Translations under genes and position numbers: made by a program
Assembly: GCA_017998195.1 (NCBI GenBank)
Contig: JAGODN010000118.1
Span: forward strand, 1-7,452
Length of the DNA stretch: 7,452 nt
Origin: Desulfobulbus sp.
GTDB taxonomy: Bacteria > Desulfobacterota > Desulfobulbia > Desulfobulbales > Desulfobulbaceae
Direction: 5' to 3'
Notes under the pieces: generated by a model
Database searches by the model: none
Seen by the model: only the letters and a program-made list of their open reading frames with translations
What the model was told of the DNA's origin: nothing
Shown: positions 1 to 5,596 of the stretch, in pieces
How positions within the stretch are numbered: the stretch's first letter is position 1
How the letters are laid out: each line of letters opens with the position of its first letter

Positions 1-2
1 GT

Positions 3-530
3 GCGGTCCGGAAAGAGCCGGGCCAGGGCGCGGCTGATCTCGTCCGCCCACACCTGGTAGCCGCGCGAACTCAGGTGCACCTGGTCGTCGAGGAAGCCGG
101 GGAGGGTGATGGGCAGGCAGCGCTCGCTGAACGGGCCGACCAGGTCGAGGAAGTGGCCGTTGGCAACGGCCGCGGTGGCCCGGGCGAGCCCCTGGTTGAC
201 CTGGGCGAGGTCGGCCGCCGGGACGATGGGCATGGGCGTGAGCGAGCAGACGAGGATCGGCTGGTGCGGGTAGCTGTGGCGCAATCGCGGCAGCATGGTC
301 TCGAAGATGTAGGGGAAGTAGAGGTCGCCGAACAGCAGGTTGTTGGTGCCGGACTGAACGAGCACCGCGTCCGGGTCCGGGCAGGCCGCCATCTCGTCGT
401 GCAGCCGGGCCGCCAACTCGCCGGTCATCTCGCCGGCCAGGCCGCGGTTGACCACCGCCACCCCGGGCAGGAACCGCTGCCAGTCGCCCCATTCCACCAG
501 TGAATCGCCGAGCATGAGCAGGGTGATCAT
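3..530 (-). CDS. SGNH/GDSL-family hydrolase (esterase/lipase), partial, 3' end beyond the window
   Basis: A serine ester hydrolase of the SGNH fold; the substrate (acyl, acetyl or lysophospholipid ester) cannot be told from sequence. Translated from the ATG at 530 it gives 176 residues with no stop before the window edge. All family blocks are visible: block I GDSL at residues 8-11 with nucleophile Ser10; block II VVNRGLAG at 26-33 with oxyanion-hole Gly30; block III SGTNN at 60-64 with oxyanion-hole Asn63; and block V DDQVH at 148-152, giving the catalytic Asp149 and His152. Family domains are usually about 180-200 residues, so only a short C-terminal tail should be missing. There is no signal peptide: the protein starts directly on the first beta strand, so it is probably cytoplasmic. 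Its ATG overlaps the glgX stop as ATGA, with a strong Shine-Dalgarno inside glgX, so the two are co-transcribed and probably translationally coupled. The family call is firm; the function is open. Confidence 0.9.
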   Translation of the reverse strand, partial: MITLLMLGDSLVEWGDWQRFLPGVAVVNRGLAGEMTGELAARLHDEMAACPDPDAVLVQSGTNNLLFGDLYFPYIFETMLPRLRHSYPHQPILVCSLTPMPIVPAADLAQVNQGLARATAAVANGHFLDLVGPFSERCLPITLPGFLDDQVHLSSRGYQVWADEISRALARLFPDR

Positions 531-2614
531 CGTTTCACCTCCTTGACCAGGGACTGCAGAACCACGCAGCCCATGCTGCGCACCGTGACCGATGCGCCGC
601 ACTCTACCGCATTCGCCTGCTGCGGGTCAACGAAGTCCGCCGGGGCCGGCCGGCCGGTGTCGATGATCCGCACCCAGCCCCGCTCCCGGGTGGGGGCGGG
701 CACGGTGAAGCGGGCCTCGGTGGTACGGCTGGCGTTGAGCATGACGAAGAAGTCGTCGTCCTCCTCGTCGCCCAGGGCGGCGCCGTTGAGCAGGAAGGCC
801 AGGGTGCGGCACTCGTCCGACCAGTCCGGCTCGCCGGGCCTGAGCCCCTGCCAGCTGATCTCCGGGCCGTGCACCGCGTCGGTCATCTGGAAGAAATCGT
901 CCCGGCGGAAGATCGGGTGGGCCTTGCGCAGGCGGATCAGTTCGCGGAAAAAGCGCAGCTGGCCGGAGTGTTGTGCGGCCAGGCGCCAGTCGACCCAGCC
1001 GATCTCGTTGTCCTGGCACCAGGCGTTGTTGTTGCCCTGCTGGGTGCGGCCGAACTCGTCGCCGGCCACCAGCATGGGCACGCCCTGGGAGAGAAGCAGG
1101 ATCACCGCCATGGTGCGGATGCGGCGGGAGCGCAGACCCTGGATGGCGCGGCTGCGGCTCGGCCCCTCGATGCCGCTGTTCCAGCTCTGGTTGTGGTTGT
1201 CGCCGTCGCGGTTGTCCTCGCCGTTGGCCAGGTTGTGTTTGCTGTTGTAGCTCACCAGGTCAGCCAGGGTAAAGCCGTCGTGGCTGGTGACGAAGTTGAT
1301 CGAGTTGCACGGGCGGCGGCCCTGGCGCTGGTAGAGGTCGGAACTGCCGGCGATGCGCGTGGCCAGGGCCGGCACCGTGCCGGCCTGGCCGCACAGGAAG
1401 GCGCGCACGTCGTCGCGGAAGCGGCCGTTCCACTCGGCCCAGCGGCGGTGCGAGGAGAAACTGCCCACCTGGTAGAGGCCGGCCGCGTCCCAGGCCTCGG
1501 CGATGATCTTGGCGTCGGCGAGCACCGGGTCCTCGGCGATCATCTCCACCACCGGCGGGTTGGCGAGCACGCTGCCGTCCCGGTCGCGGCCGAGGATCGA
1601 GGCCAGGTCGAAGCGGAACCCGTCCACGTGCATGTCCACCACCCACCAGCGGAGCGCATCCATGATCAGTTTGCGGACGATCACGTGGTTGCAGTTGCAG
1701 GTGTTGCCGCAGCCGGAAAAGTTGAGGTAGGCGCGGGTCCAGGGGTCGAGCAGGTAGTAGATGGTGTTGTCGATGCCGCGGAAGCTGGTGGTCGGGCCGT
1801 CGGCCCCGCCCTCGGCGGTGTGGTTGTAGACGATGTCGAGGATCACCTCGATGCCGGCCCGGTGCAGGGCCTTGACCATGTCGCGGAACTCGTCCAGCGG
1901 CGCCTCCGGGTCGCTGCTGTAGGCCGACTTGGGGGCGAAGAAGGAGAGCGGGCTGTAGCCCCAGAAGTTTTTCAGCCGCTCGCCGGTGAACGGGTTGACA
2001 AAGGTGGCCTCGTTCTCGTTGAACTCGGTGACCGGCATGAGTTCCACCGCGGTGACTCCCAGGTCTTTGAGATAGGGGATCTTTTCGATGATCCCGCGGA
2101 AGGTGCCGGGGTGTTCGACCCGGGACGAGGGGTGACGGGTGAAGCCGCGCACGTGCAGTTCGTAAATGATCGAGTCCTGCAGGGGGATGCGCAGCGGCCG
2201 GTCGCCCTCCCAGTCGTAGCGATGGCGGTCGACCAGGCAGCAGGGCTCGCTGCCCAGGCAGGAGCGCGGGTTGCCCCAGGCGGGCGAGTGGATCTCGCGG
2301 GCGTAGGGGTCGAGCAGGATGCGGCTGCGGTCAAAGGCATGGCCGCTGCCCGTGGGGTCGTGGGGGCCGCTCAGCCGGTAGCCGTAGCGCAGGTCGTCCG
2401 GTGCGCCGGTGAGCAGGGCGTGCCAGACGTCACCGGTGCGGTGGCTGGCCGGGTCGAGCGGGAACTCGCGCCACCCGGGCCGGTCGCCGCCGGCGACCAC
2501 CAGCGTGACCGCCTCGGCGTGGCGCGAGAACAGGGCAAAATTGATGCCGTCCGGGGTCACCGTGCTGCCGTAGGGCAGGGGTGAGCCGGGCTTGAGGGTG
2601 AGCTTTTTTTTCAT
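527..2614 (-). CDS. glgX: Glycogen debranching enzyme GlgX (GH13 isoamylase-type)
   Basis: Hydrolyses alpha-1,6 branch linkages of glycogen or limit dextrins in the cytoplasm. The longest reading (ATG at 2668) has 713 residues; in that numbering a CBM48-like N-domain spans about 27-125 and the GH13 barrel about 165-560. Catalytic regions are intact: region I DIVYNH (278-283); region II GFRFD with nucleophile Asp354; region III IAEAWD with general acid Glu391; region IV FVTSHD with Asp464. The GDEFGRTQQGNNN block (536-548) is typical of GlgX/isoamylase. I prefer the ATG at 2614 (695 residues): it has GAGG four bases upstream, begins MKKK just before the family-typical PGSPLPYGSTVTPDG, and leaves room for a promoter. 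In-frame ATGs at 2638 and 2668 are alternatives; the one at 2668 lies inside the predicted -10 box. No other glycogen gene is in the window. The protein could also act on other alpha-glucans (TreX-like). Confidence 0.95.
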   Translation of the reverse strand: MKKKLTLKPGSPLPYGSTVTPDGINFALFSRHAEAVTLVVAGGDRPGWREFPLDPASHRTGDVWHALLTGAPDDLRYGYRLSGPHDPTGSGHAFDRSRILLDPYAREIHSPAWGNPRSCLGSEPCCLVDRHRYDWEGDRPLRIPLQDSIIYELHVRGFTRHPSSRVEHPGTFRGIIEKIPYLKDLGVTAVELMPVTEFNENEATFVNPFTGERLKNFWGYSPLSFFAPKSAYSSDPEAPLDEFRDMVKALHRAGIEVILDIVYNHTAEGGADGPTTSFRGIDNTIYYLLDPWTRAYLNFSGCGNTCNCNHVIVRKLIMDALRWWVVDMHVDGFRFDLASILGRDRDGSVLANPPVVEMIAEDPVLADAKIIAEAWDAAGLYQVGSFSSHRRWAEWNGRFRDDVRAFLCGQAGTVPALATRIAGSSDLYQRQGRRPCNSINFVTSHDGFTLADLVSYNSKHNLANGEDNRDGDNHNQSWNSGIEGPSRSRAIQGLRSRRIRTMAVILLLSQGVPMLVAGDEFGRTQQGNNNAWCQDNEIGWVDWRLAAQHSGQLRFFRELIRLRKAHPIFRRDDFFQMTDAVHGPEISWQGLRPGEPDWSDECRTLAFLLNGAALGDEEDDDFFVMLNASRTTEARFTVPAPTRERGWVRIIDTGRPAPADFVDPQQANAVECGASVTVRSMGCVVLQSLVKEVKR
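538..544 (-). promoter_or_regulatory. Strong Shine-Dalgarno for the SGNH hydrolase, embedded in the glgX 3' end
   Basis: On the minus strand AAGGAGG lies seven bases before the ATG at 530, within the last glgX codons (encoding LVKEVKR). It fixes the SGNH hydrolase start and shows that the ATGA overlap is a real coupled junction. Confidence 0.85.
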
Positions 2615-2615
2615 C

Positions 2616-2643
2616 TTGCCTCGGTCGGAGGAATCCATATAGT
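2616..2643 (+). promoter_or_regulatory. Candidate sigma70-type promoter for the DUF1566 gene
   Basis: TTGCCT (2616-2621) and TATAGT (2638-2643) are 16 bases apart, matching four and five of six consensus positions. The start site would be near 2650, leaving an untranslated leader of about 59 bases. The element lies just upstream of the preferred glgX start on the opposite strand, so the divergent transcripts would overlap at their 5' ends. Consensus match only. Confidence 0.4.
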
Positions 2644-2663
2644 CTTCTTGCACAATACCGTCC

Positions 2664-2691
2664 ACCATACCGCATTTTCCGTTTTTCCCAA
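2664..2691 (-). promoter_or_regulatory. Candidate sigma70-type promoter for glgX-SGNH unit
   Basis: Reading the minus strand, TTGGGA (2691-2686) and TATGGT (2669-2664) are separated by 16 bases; each matches four of six consensus positions. Transcription would start near 2657, giving a leader of about 43 bases to the preferred glgX ATG at 2614. This is prediction from consensus only. Confidence 0.35.
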
Positions 2692-2708
2692 ACCGTTACG
2701 GAGGCTTC

Positions 2709-3641
2709 ATGGCACTGTTCAGCAAGCTGCTCAACACCGACATTCCCAATATCGACTGGGAAATGACCCCGGAATACACCTTCGGTACCTTCGAGAGCTG
2801 GGGCGGGCGGGAGCGGGTGCGCAGCAAAAACGAGCGCATCTACTACTTCTTCATCGACGGCTGGGGCGAGACGCCCAAGCTCTGCCTGATGGAGCGCGGC
2901 ATCAAGCACGCCCGGGTGGTGGCCGAGATCCTCGCCCCGGAGGAGATGGTTCGCCGCTGCGTAACCGAAGCGGGCAAGGTGGCCCTGTTCGAGCGGACCT
3001 ACCCGATCGATGAACGGCTCAAGGAGTGGCTGATCAAAAACGTCATCGAGCCCGGGGACGACTCCTGGGTGGTGCCGGCGGAGGAGGTGGAGGCCGAGAA
3101 GGTCGGGCCGACGGGCCTGCCCGGTGCGGACGCGCGTCTCGAGGTGCAGCCGGTGGAATTGCCCCACGGGCCGGCCGAGCTGAGCGAGGAGGACGTGGTG
3201 GCGCTGGTGCGCACCTACGATTTCCCGGACCAGGACCGCAACCCGGACGGTCGTTTCACCCATGCCCTGGTGGACAACGGTGACGGCCTGACAGTCAGCG
3301 ACCGGGTCACCGGGCTGATGTGGCAGCGGGGCGGCACCGACATCATGAGCCACCGCTCCATGCGCCGCGAGGTGGAGCGGATCAACCGCGAGCGGTTCGC
3401 CGGCCACGACGACTGGCGCCTGCCCTCTATGGCCGAGGCCCTGAGCCTGCTCGAGCGGGAGAAATCGGCCGCGGACCAGTACCTGCACCCCTGTTTCTCC
3501 CGGGAACAGCCCTTCGTGTTCGTCGAGGCGACCCGCAGCCCGGGCGGTTACTGGTTCGTGGACTTCAAGCAGGGGCGGGCCTACTGGTCCTCCGGCACCA
3601 TCCCCGGCGGCTTCGGTCGACTGTGCCGCAAGGAAAAATGA
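2709..3641 (+). CDS. DUF1566 (Lcl C-terminal) domain protein with unrecognised N-terminal domain
   Basis: Function unknown. The 310 residues fall into three parts. Residues 1-122 form a compact region I do not recognise; it is rich in aromatic residues (for example IYYFFIDGWGE at 44-54) and then mixed helical. Residues 123-162 are an acidic, Pro/Gly-rich linker. Residues about 184-306 match the DUF1566/Lcl_C pattern: DNGDGLTVSD then TGLMW (189-205), the hallmark DDWRLPS (234-240), YWFVDFKQGRAYWSS (281-295) and a terminal Arg/Cys strand. There is no signal peptide, lipobox or membrane segment, although many DUF1566 proteins are exported, so a cytoplasmic location is inferred. The start is supported by GGAGG at 2700-2704, four bases before the ATG. 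The gene is divergent from glgX and 91 bases ahead of a response regulator on the same strand. A shared role with either neighbour is conceivable but not shown. Confidence 0.85.
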   Translation: MALFSKLLNTDIPNIDWEMTPEYTFGTFESWGGRERVRSKNERIYYFFIDGWGETPKLCLMERGIKHARVVAEILAPEEMVRRCVTEAGKVALFERTYPIDERLKEWLIKNVIEPGDDSWVVPAEEVEAEKVGPTGLPGADARLEVQPVELPHGPAELSEEDVVALVRTYDFPDQDRNPDGRFTHALVDNGDGLTVSDRVTGLMWQRGGTDIMSHRSMRREVERINRERFAGHDDWRLPSMAEALSLLEREKSAADQYLHPCFSREQPFVFVEATRSPGGYWFVDFKQGRAYWSSGTIPGGFGRLCRKEK

Positions 3642-3660
3642 GGCGCGGCCGGGAAAAAGG

Positions 3661-3689
3661 TTGAAGCGACGGATACGGAATTGTAATGT
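3661..3689 (+). promoter_or_regulatory. Candidate promoter for the response regulator gene
   Basis: TTGAAG (3661-3666) and TAATGT (3684-3689) have an ideal 17-base spacer, but the -10 matches only three of six positions. It would start transcription near 3696, in the 91-base gap between the DUF1566 stop and the GTG at 3733. No terminator is visible in that gap, so read-through from the DUF1566 gene is equally possible. Confidence 0.3.
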
Positions 3690-3732
3690 CCGACCAACTG
3701 TTCACTCCAACCCAGCCGGGGGATGATGGTCC

Positions 3733-4104
3733 GTGAAACGCATACTGGTTGTTGACGACGAAGCCCCGATCCGGGCCATGCTGGCCCAGATGCTGGAAAC
3801 GGAAGGGTACGAGGTGCACACCGCCGAACACGGCGAGGAGGGGCTCGACCTGGTCCGCAAGATCGTGTTCGACCTGGTGATCACCGACATGATCATGCCG
3901 GTGAAGGACGGGCTGAAGTTCATCATGGAACTGATCCGCGATTACCCGGACATGAAGATCCTGGCCATTTCCGGCGGCGGCGCGATCAAGGCCGAGCGCT
4001 ACCTGACCATGGCCGGCTACCTGGGCGACATCGCCACCCTGGAGAAGCCCTTCAAGCGGGAGGTGCTGCTCGAGATGGTGCGCAGCAAGCTCGCCGACCA
4101 GTAG
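3733..4104 (+). CDS. Single-domain (CheY-like) response regulator
   Basis: A stand-alone phosphoacceptor receiver domain of 123 residues with no output domain, so it should act through protein contacts in a two-component or phosphorelay pathway. Conserved features are present: acidic pair Asp8-Asp9 in VVDDE for magnesium, phosphoacceptor Asp52 in ITDMIMP, Ser80 at the conserved Thr/Ser switch position, and Lys105-Pro106 in EKPF. The residue three before the conserved Lys, aromatic in CheY (Tyr106), is Thr102 here, and the loop after Ser80 is glycine-rich (ISGGG). These suggest a switch unlike that of CheY. The start is GTG at 3733; the nearby ATGs at 3723 and 3726 are in other frames. The Shine-Dalgarno is weak (a GGGGGA stretch too far upstream), suggesting modest expression. 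No histidine kinase is encoded in the window, so the partner is unknown. The gene ends at a shared bidirectional terminator. Confidence 0.93.
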   Translation: MKRILVVDDEAPIRAMLAQMLETEGYEVHTAEHGEEGLDLVRKIVFDLVITDMIMPVKDGLKFIMELIRDYPDMKILAISGGGAIKAERYLTMAGYLGDIATLEKPFKREVLLEMVRSKLADQ

Positions 4105-4125
4105 TATCCGTCCCGTTGACCCGAC

Positions 4126-4157
4126 AAAAAAAGCCTGCAGCGATGCAGGCTTTTTTT
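4126..4157. terminator. Bidirectional Rho-independent terminator between convergent genes
   Basis: A7 followed by GCCTGCA, a GCGA tetraloop (GNRA on the plus strand), TGCAGGC and T7 form a perfect 14-bp inverted repeat. Each strand gives a GC stem followed by seven T. It sits 21 bases after the response regulator stop and 23 bases after the peptidase stop on the opposite strand, so one element serves both genes. Confidence 0.95.
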
Positions 4158-4180
4158 GTTGCTGGCGTGGGTAGGTCCGA

Positions 4181-5416
4181 TCAGTTGAGCCCCACCTCCC
4201 CCTGCAGGGCGACCGTGCGGCGCAGCTGGGCCAGCTGTTCCTGCTTTTTCCGGCGGAAGCCGTAGTCCACCAGCCGGTTCAGGTCCGCCCACATGCTTTC
4301 GCTGCCCATGATGGCCACCACGATGGAGTCGCCGCCCCGGGTGAACTGGCCGACATAGGTCTGGCGGGCGGCGATGGTGTAACCGGTCTTGCCGCCCACC
4401 GCGCCGTCCACCCGCCACAGGGCCTTGTTGTGGTTGACCAGGGTCTTGCCGAAGGAGGTGTCGATCTTGCGCTCGTGCATCCGCCGGGAGAACTCCGCAT
4501 CCTGCATGGCGTAGCGGAACAGGTTGGCCAGGTCGCGGGCGGTGGACTGCTGGCCCTCGGCGGTGAGGCCCGAGGCGGTGCGGCAGACCGTGTTCTTCGC
4601 GCCCCACATGCGCGCGCTCAGCGTCATCAGGGCGGCGAACTTTTCCTCGCTGCCGGCGATGTTTTCGGCCAGGGCGACGCTGGCGTCGTTGGCCGAGGCC
4701 AGGAGCACGGCGTTGATCATGTCATTGGCCTGGTAGCGCTGGTCCGGGCTGAGGTAGACCTTGGAACTCGGCATGTCGGCGGCCCGGCGGCTGACATGGA
4801 TCACGTCGTGCCGGCCCAGCGATTTGAGGGCGATCATGGCGGTGACGATCTTGATGGTCGAGGCCGGCTGGCGCGGGCTGTCCGGGGCCTTGGCGCAGAT
4901 GGTCTCGCCGGTGGCGGCGTCCATGACCATGAAACTCTTGGAGCTGACCTGGCCGCTGACATCGCCGCCGACCGCTGCGGGGGCGGCGGCTGCGGTCACC
5001 GCGGCGGGCCGCCTGTTCGCCGTCTTTCTGGCCACCGTTTTTTTCCCGGCCCGGGTCTGCTTGCCCGCGGCCAGCGCCGGTGTGGAGCGGGTCCGACCTT
5101 TGTTCACGGTCCTGGCCGGGGGGGTGTTTTTTTTCTTCGCGGCCACGGCCGCTGGGCGCGTGGCCCCGCTCTTTTTCTTGCCCACCGTCGGCTTGGCCGA
5201 CTTGGCCGCTTTGTCCGCCTTGGCGCGGGTCGCGGTTTTTTTGGCGGCAACGGTTTTGGCCGCCGGCTTGACCGTCACCCGGGCGGCTTTCTTGACCGTG
5301 GCCGTGCGCACGGCCGGTTCGGCCGCGGCGAGTTCGGCCGCCGGGTGCAGGAGAACGACGGCGAGAAAAACGGTGACCACGGCGACGAGCAGGGAGGGGT
5401 GGGCGGAACGGTGCAT
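4181..5416 (-). CDS. Exported D-alanyl-D-alanine carboxypeptidase/endopeptidase (peptidase S11, PBP7-like) with basic linker
   Basis: A serine D,D-peptidase that trims or cleaves peptidoglycan peptides in the periplasm. The 411 residues begin with a signal peptide (hydrophobic 9-23, likely cut after AAA at 30-32). A linker at about 35-149 follows, then the S11 domain at about 158-405. The three active-site motifs are intact: STIK (Ser186, Lys189), SAN (Ser241, Asn243) and KTG (343-345). Only 66 residues follow KTG, so the C-terminal domain and amphipathic anchor of PBP5/DacA are absent; the architecture resembles PbpG (PBP7), an endopeptidase. Residues 35-145 contain 32 Lys/Arg and one acidic residue, in Ala/Lys/Thr/Pro-rich repeats resembling histone H1 tails. 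The start is chosen from the signal peptide; no good Shine-Dalgarno precedes it. The open frame continues upstream to 7420, but that part is antisense to the acyl-CoA synthetase and not coding. Carboxypeptidase and endopeptidase activity cannot be separated from sequence. Confidence 0.92.
   Translation of the reverse strand: MHRSAHPSLLVAVVTVFLAVVLLHPAAELAAAEPAVRTATVKKAARVTVKPAAKTVAAKKTATRAKADKAAKSAKPTVGKKKSGATRPAAVAAKKKNTPPARTVNKGRTRSTPALAAGKQTRAGKKTVARKTANRRPAAVTAAAAPAAVGGDVSGQVSSKSFMVMDAATGETICAKAPDSPRQPASTIKIVTAMIALKSLGRHDVIHVSRRAADMPSSKVYLSPDQRYQANDMINAVLLASANDASVALAENIAGSEEKFAALMTLSARMWGAKNTVCRTASGLTAEGQQSTARDLANLFRYAMQDAEFSRRMHERKIDTSFGKTLVNHNKALWRVDGAVGGKTGYTIAARQTYVGQFTRGGDSIVVAIMGSESMWADLNRLVDYGFRRKKQEQLAQLRRTVALQGEVGLN
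4970..5314 (-). other. Histone H1-like Lys/Ala/Arg low-complexity linker within the S11 peptidase
   Basis: Encodes residues 35-149 of the peptidase. It is made of irregular AKK, TVKK, AAKK and ARKT-type units, with 32 basic residues to one acidic (Asp68) up to residue 145, ending in an Ala-rich stretch. Three runs of A on the coding strand lie here: A7 (5038-5044), A8 (5127-5134) and A7 (5236-5242), plus C7 (complement of G at 5118-5124). The segment follows the predicted signal cleavage site, so it would be on the periplasmic side. Its role is unknown; binding to anionic cell-envelope polymers is an inference from charge. Confidence 0.85.
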
Positions 5417-5463
5417 GGGCGGACCGGTGGTTCGGGTTGCAAGGTACGGGAAAAAATCGCAAA

Positions 5464-5493
5464 AACCTAAATACGCTTTCTCGCCCGTGTCAA
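5464..5493 (-). promoter_or_regulatory. Candidate promoter for the S11 peptidase gene
   Basis: On the minus strand a perfect TTGACA (5493-5488) is followed after 18 bases by TAGGTT (5469-5464), a three-of-six -10 match. An overlapping TATTTA lies only 14 bases from the -35, too close for a standard promoter. The start would be near 5457, about 40 bases before the ATG. The -35 is convincing; the exact -10 is uncertain. Confidence 0.45.
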
Positions 5494-5512
5494 GCGCTTT
5501 GCCCTGTTTTCT

Positions 5513-5541
5513 TTGAAACCTCTCCCCCGGTGTGGTAAACA
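5513..5541 (+). promoter_or_regulatory. Candidate promoter for the acyl-CoA synthetase gene
   Basis: TTGAAA (5513-5518, five of six) and TAAACA (5536-5541, three of six) are 17 bases apart. The start would be near 5549, giving a leader of about 48 bases. A short palindrome, CAGGC-G-GCCTG (5540-5550), spans the -10 edge and start site and could be an operator, but five-base arms are common by chance in GC-rich DNA. Confidence 0.4.
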
Positions 5542-5596
5542 GGCGGCCTGAACAGAACAGTGTGGGACGCGACCGCAGACCGACCGGGAGGAAACC

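Noticed and set aside
75..503. Plus-strand frame of 142 codons near the left edge
   Set aside because: Antisense to the SGNH hydrolase, whose catalytic blocks are complete on the minus strand; the Glu/Val/Gly/Arg-rich product is a shadow.
869..2584. Plus-strand open frame of 571 codons, antisense to glgX
   Set aside because: Low-complexity Val/Ala/Gly/Asp-rich translation with no recognisable motif, fully antisense to a GlgX whose catalytic motifs are all intact; typical of a GC-rich shadow frame.
2430..3488. Minus-strand frame of 352 codons spanning the glgX/DUF1566 divergent region
   Set aside because: Antisense to the DUF1566 gene, then out of frame through the glgX 5' end; it would run across both predicted promoters.
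4430..5470. Plus-strand frame of 346 codons antisense to the S11 peptidase
   Set aside because: Gly/Arg-rich translation lying opposite intact STIK, SAN and KTG motifs; a shadow frame.
5540..5550. Palindrome CAGGC-G-GCCTG near the acyl-CoA synthetase start site, as a possible FadR-like or TetR-type operator
   Set aside because: Five-base arms are expected by chance at this GC content, and it does not match a known fatty-acid regulator site that I can recall; kept only as a remark on the promoter.
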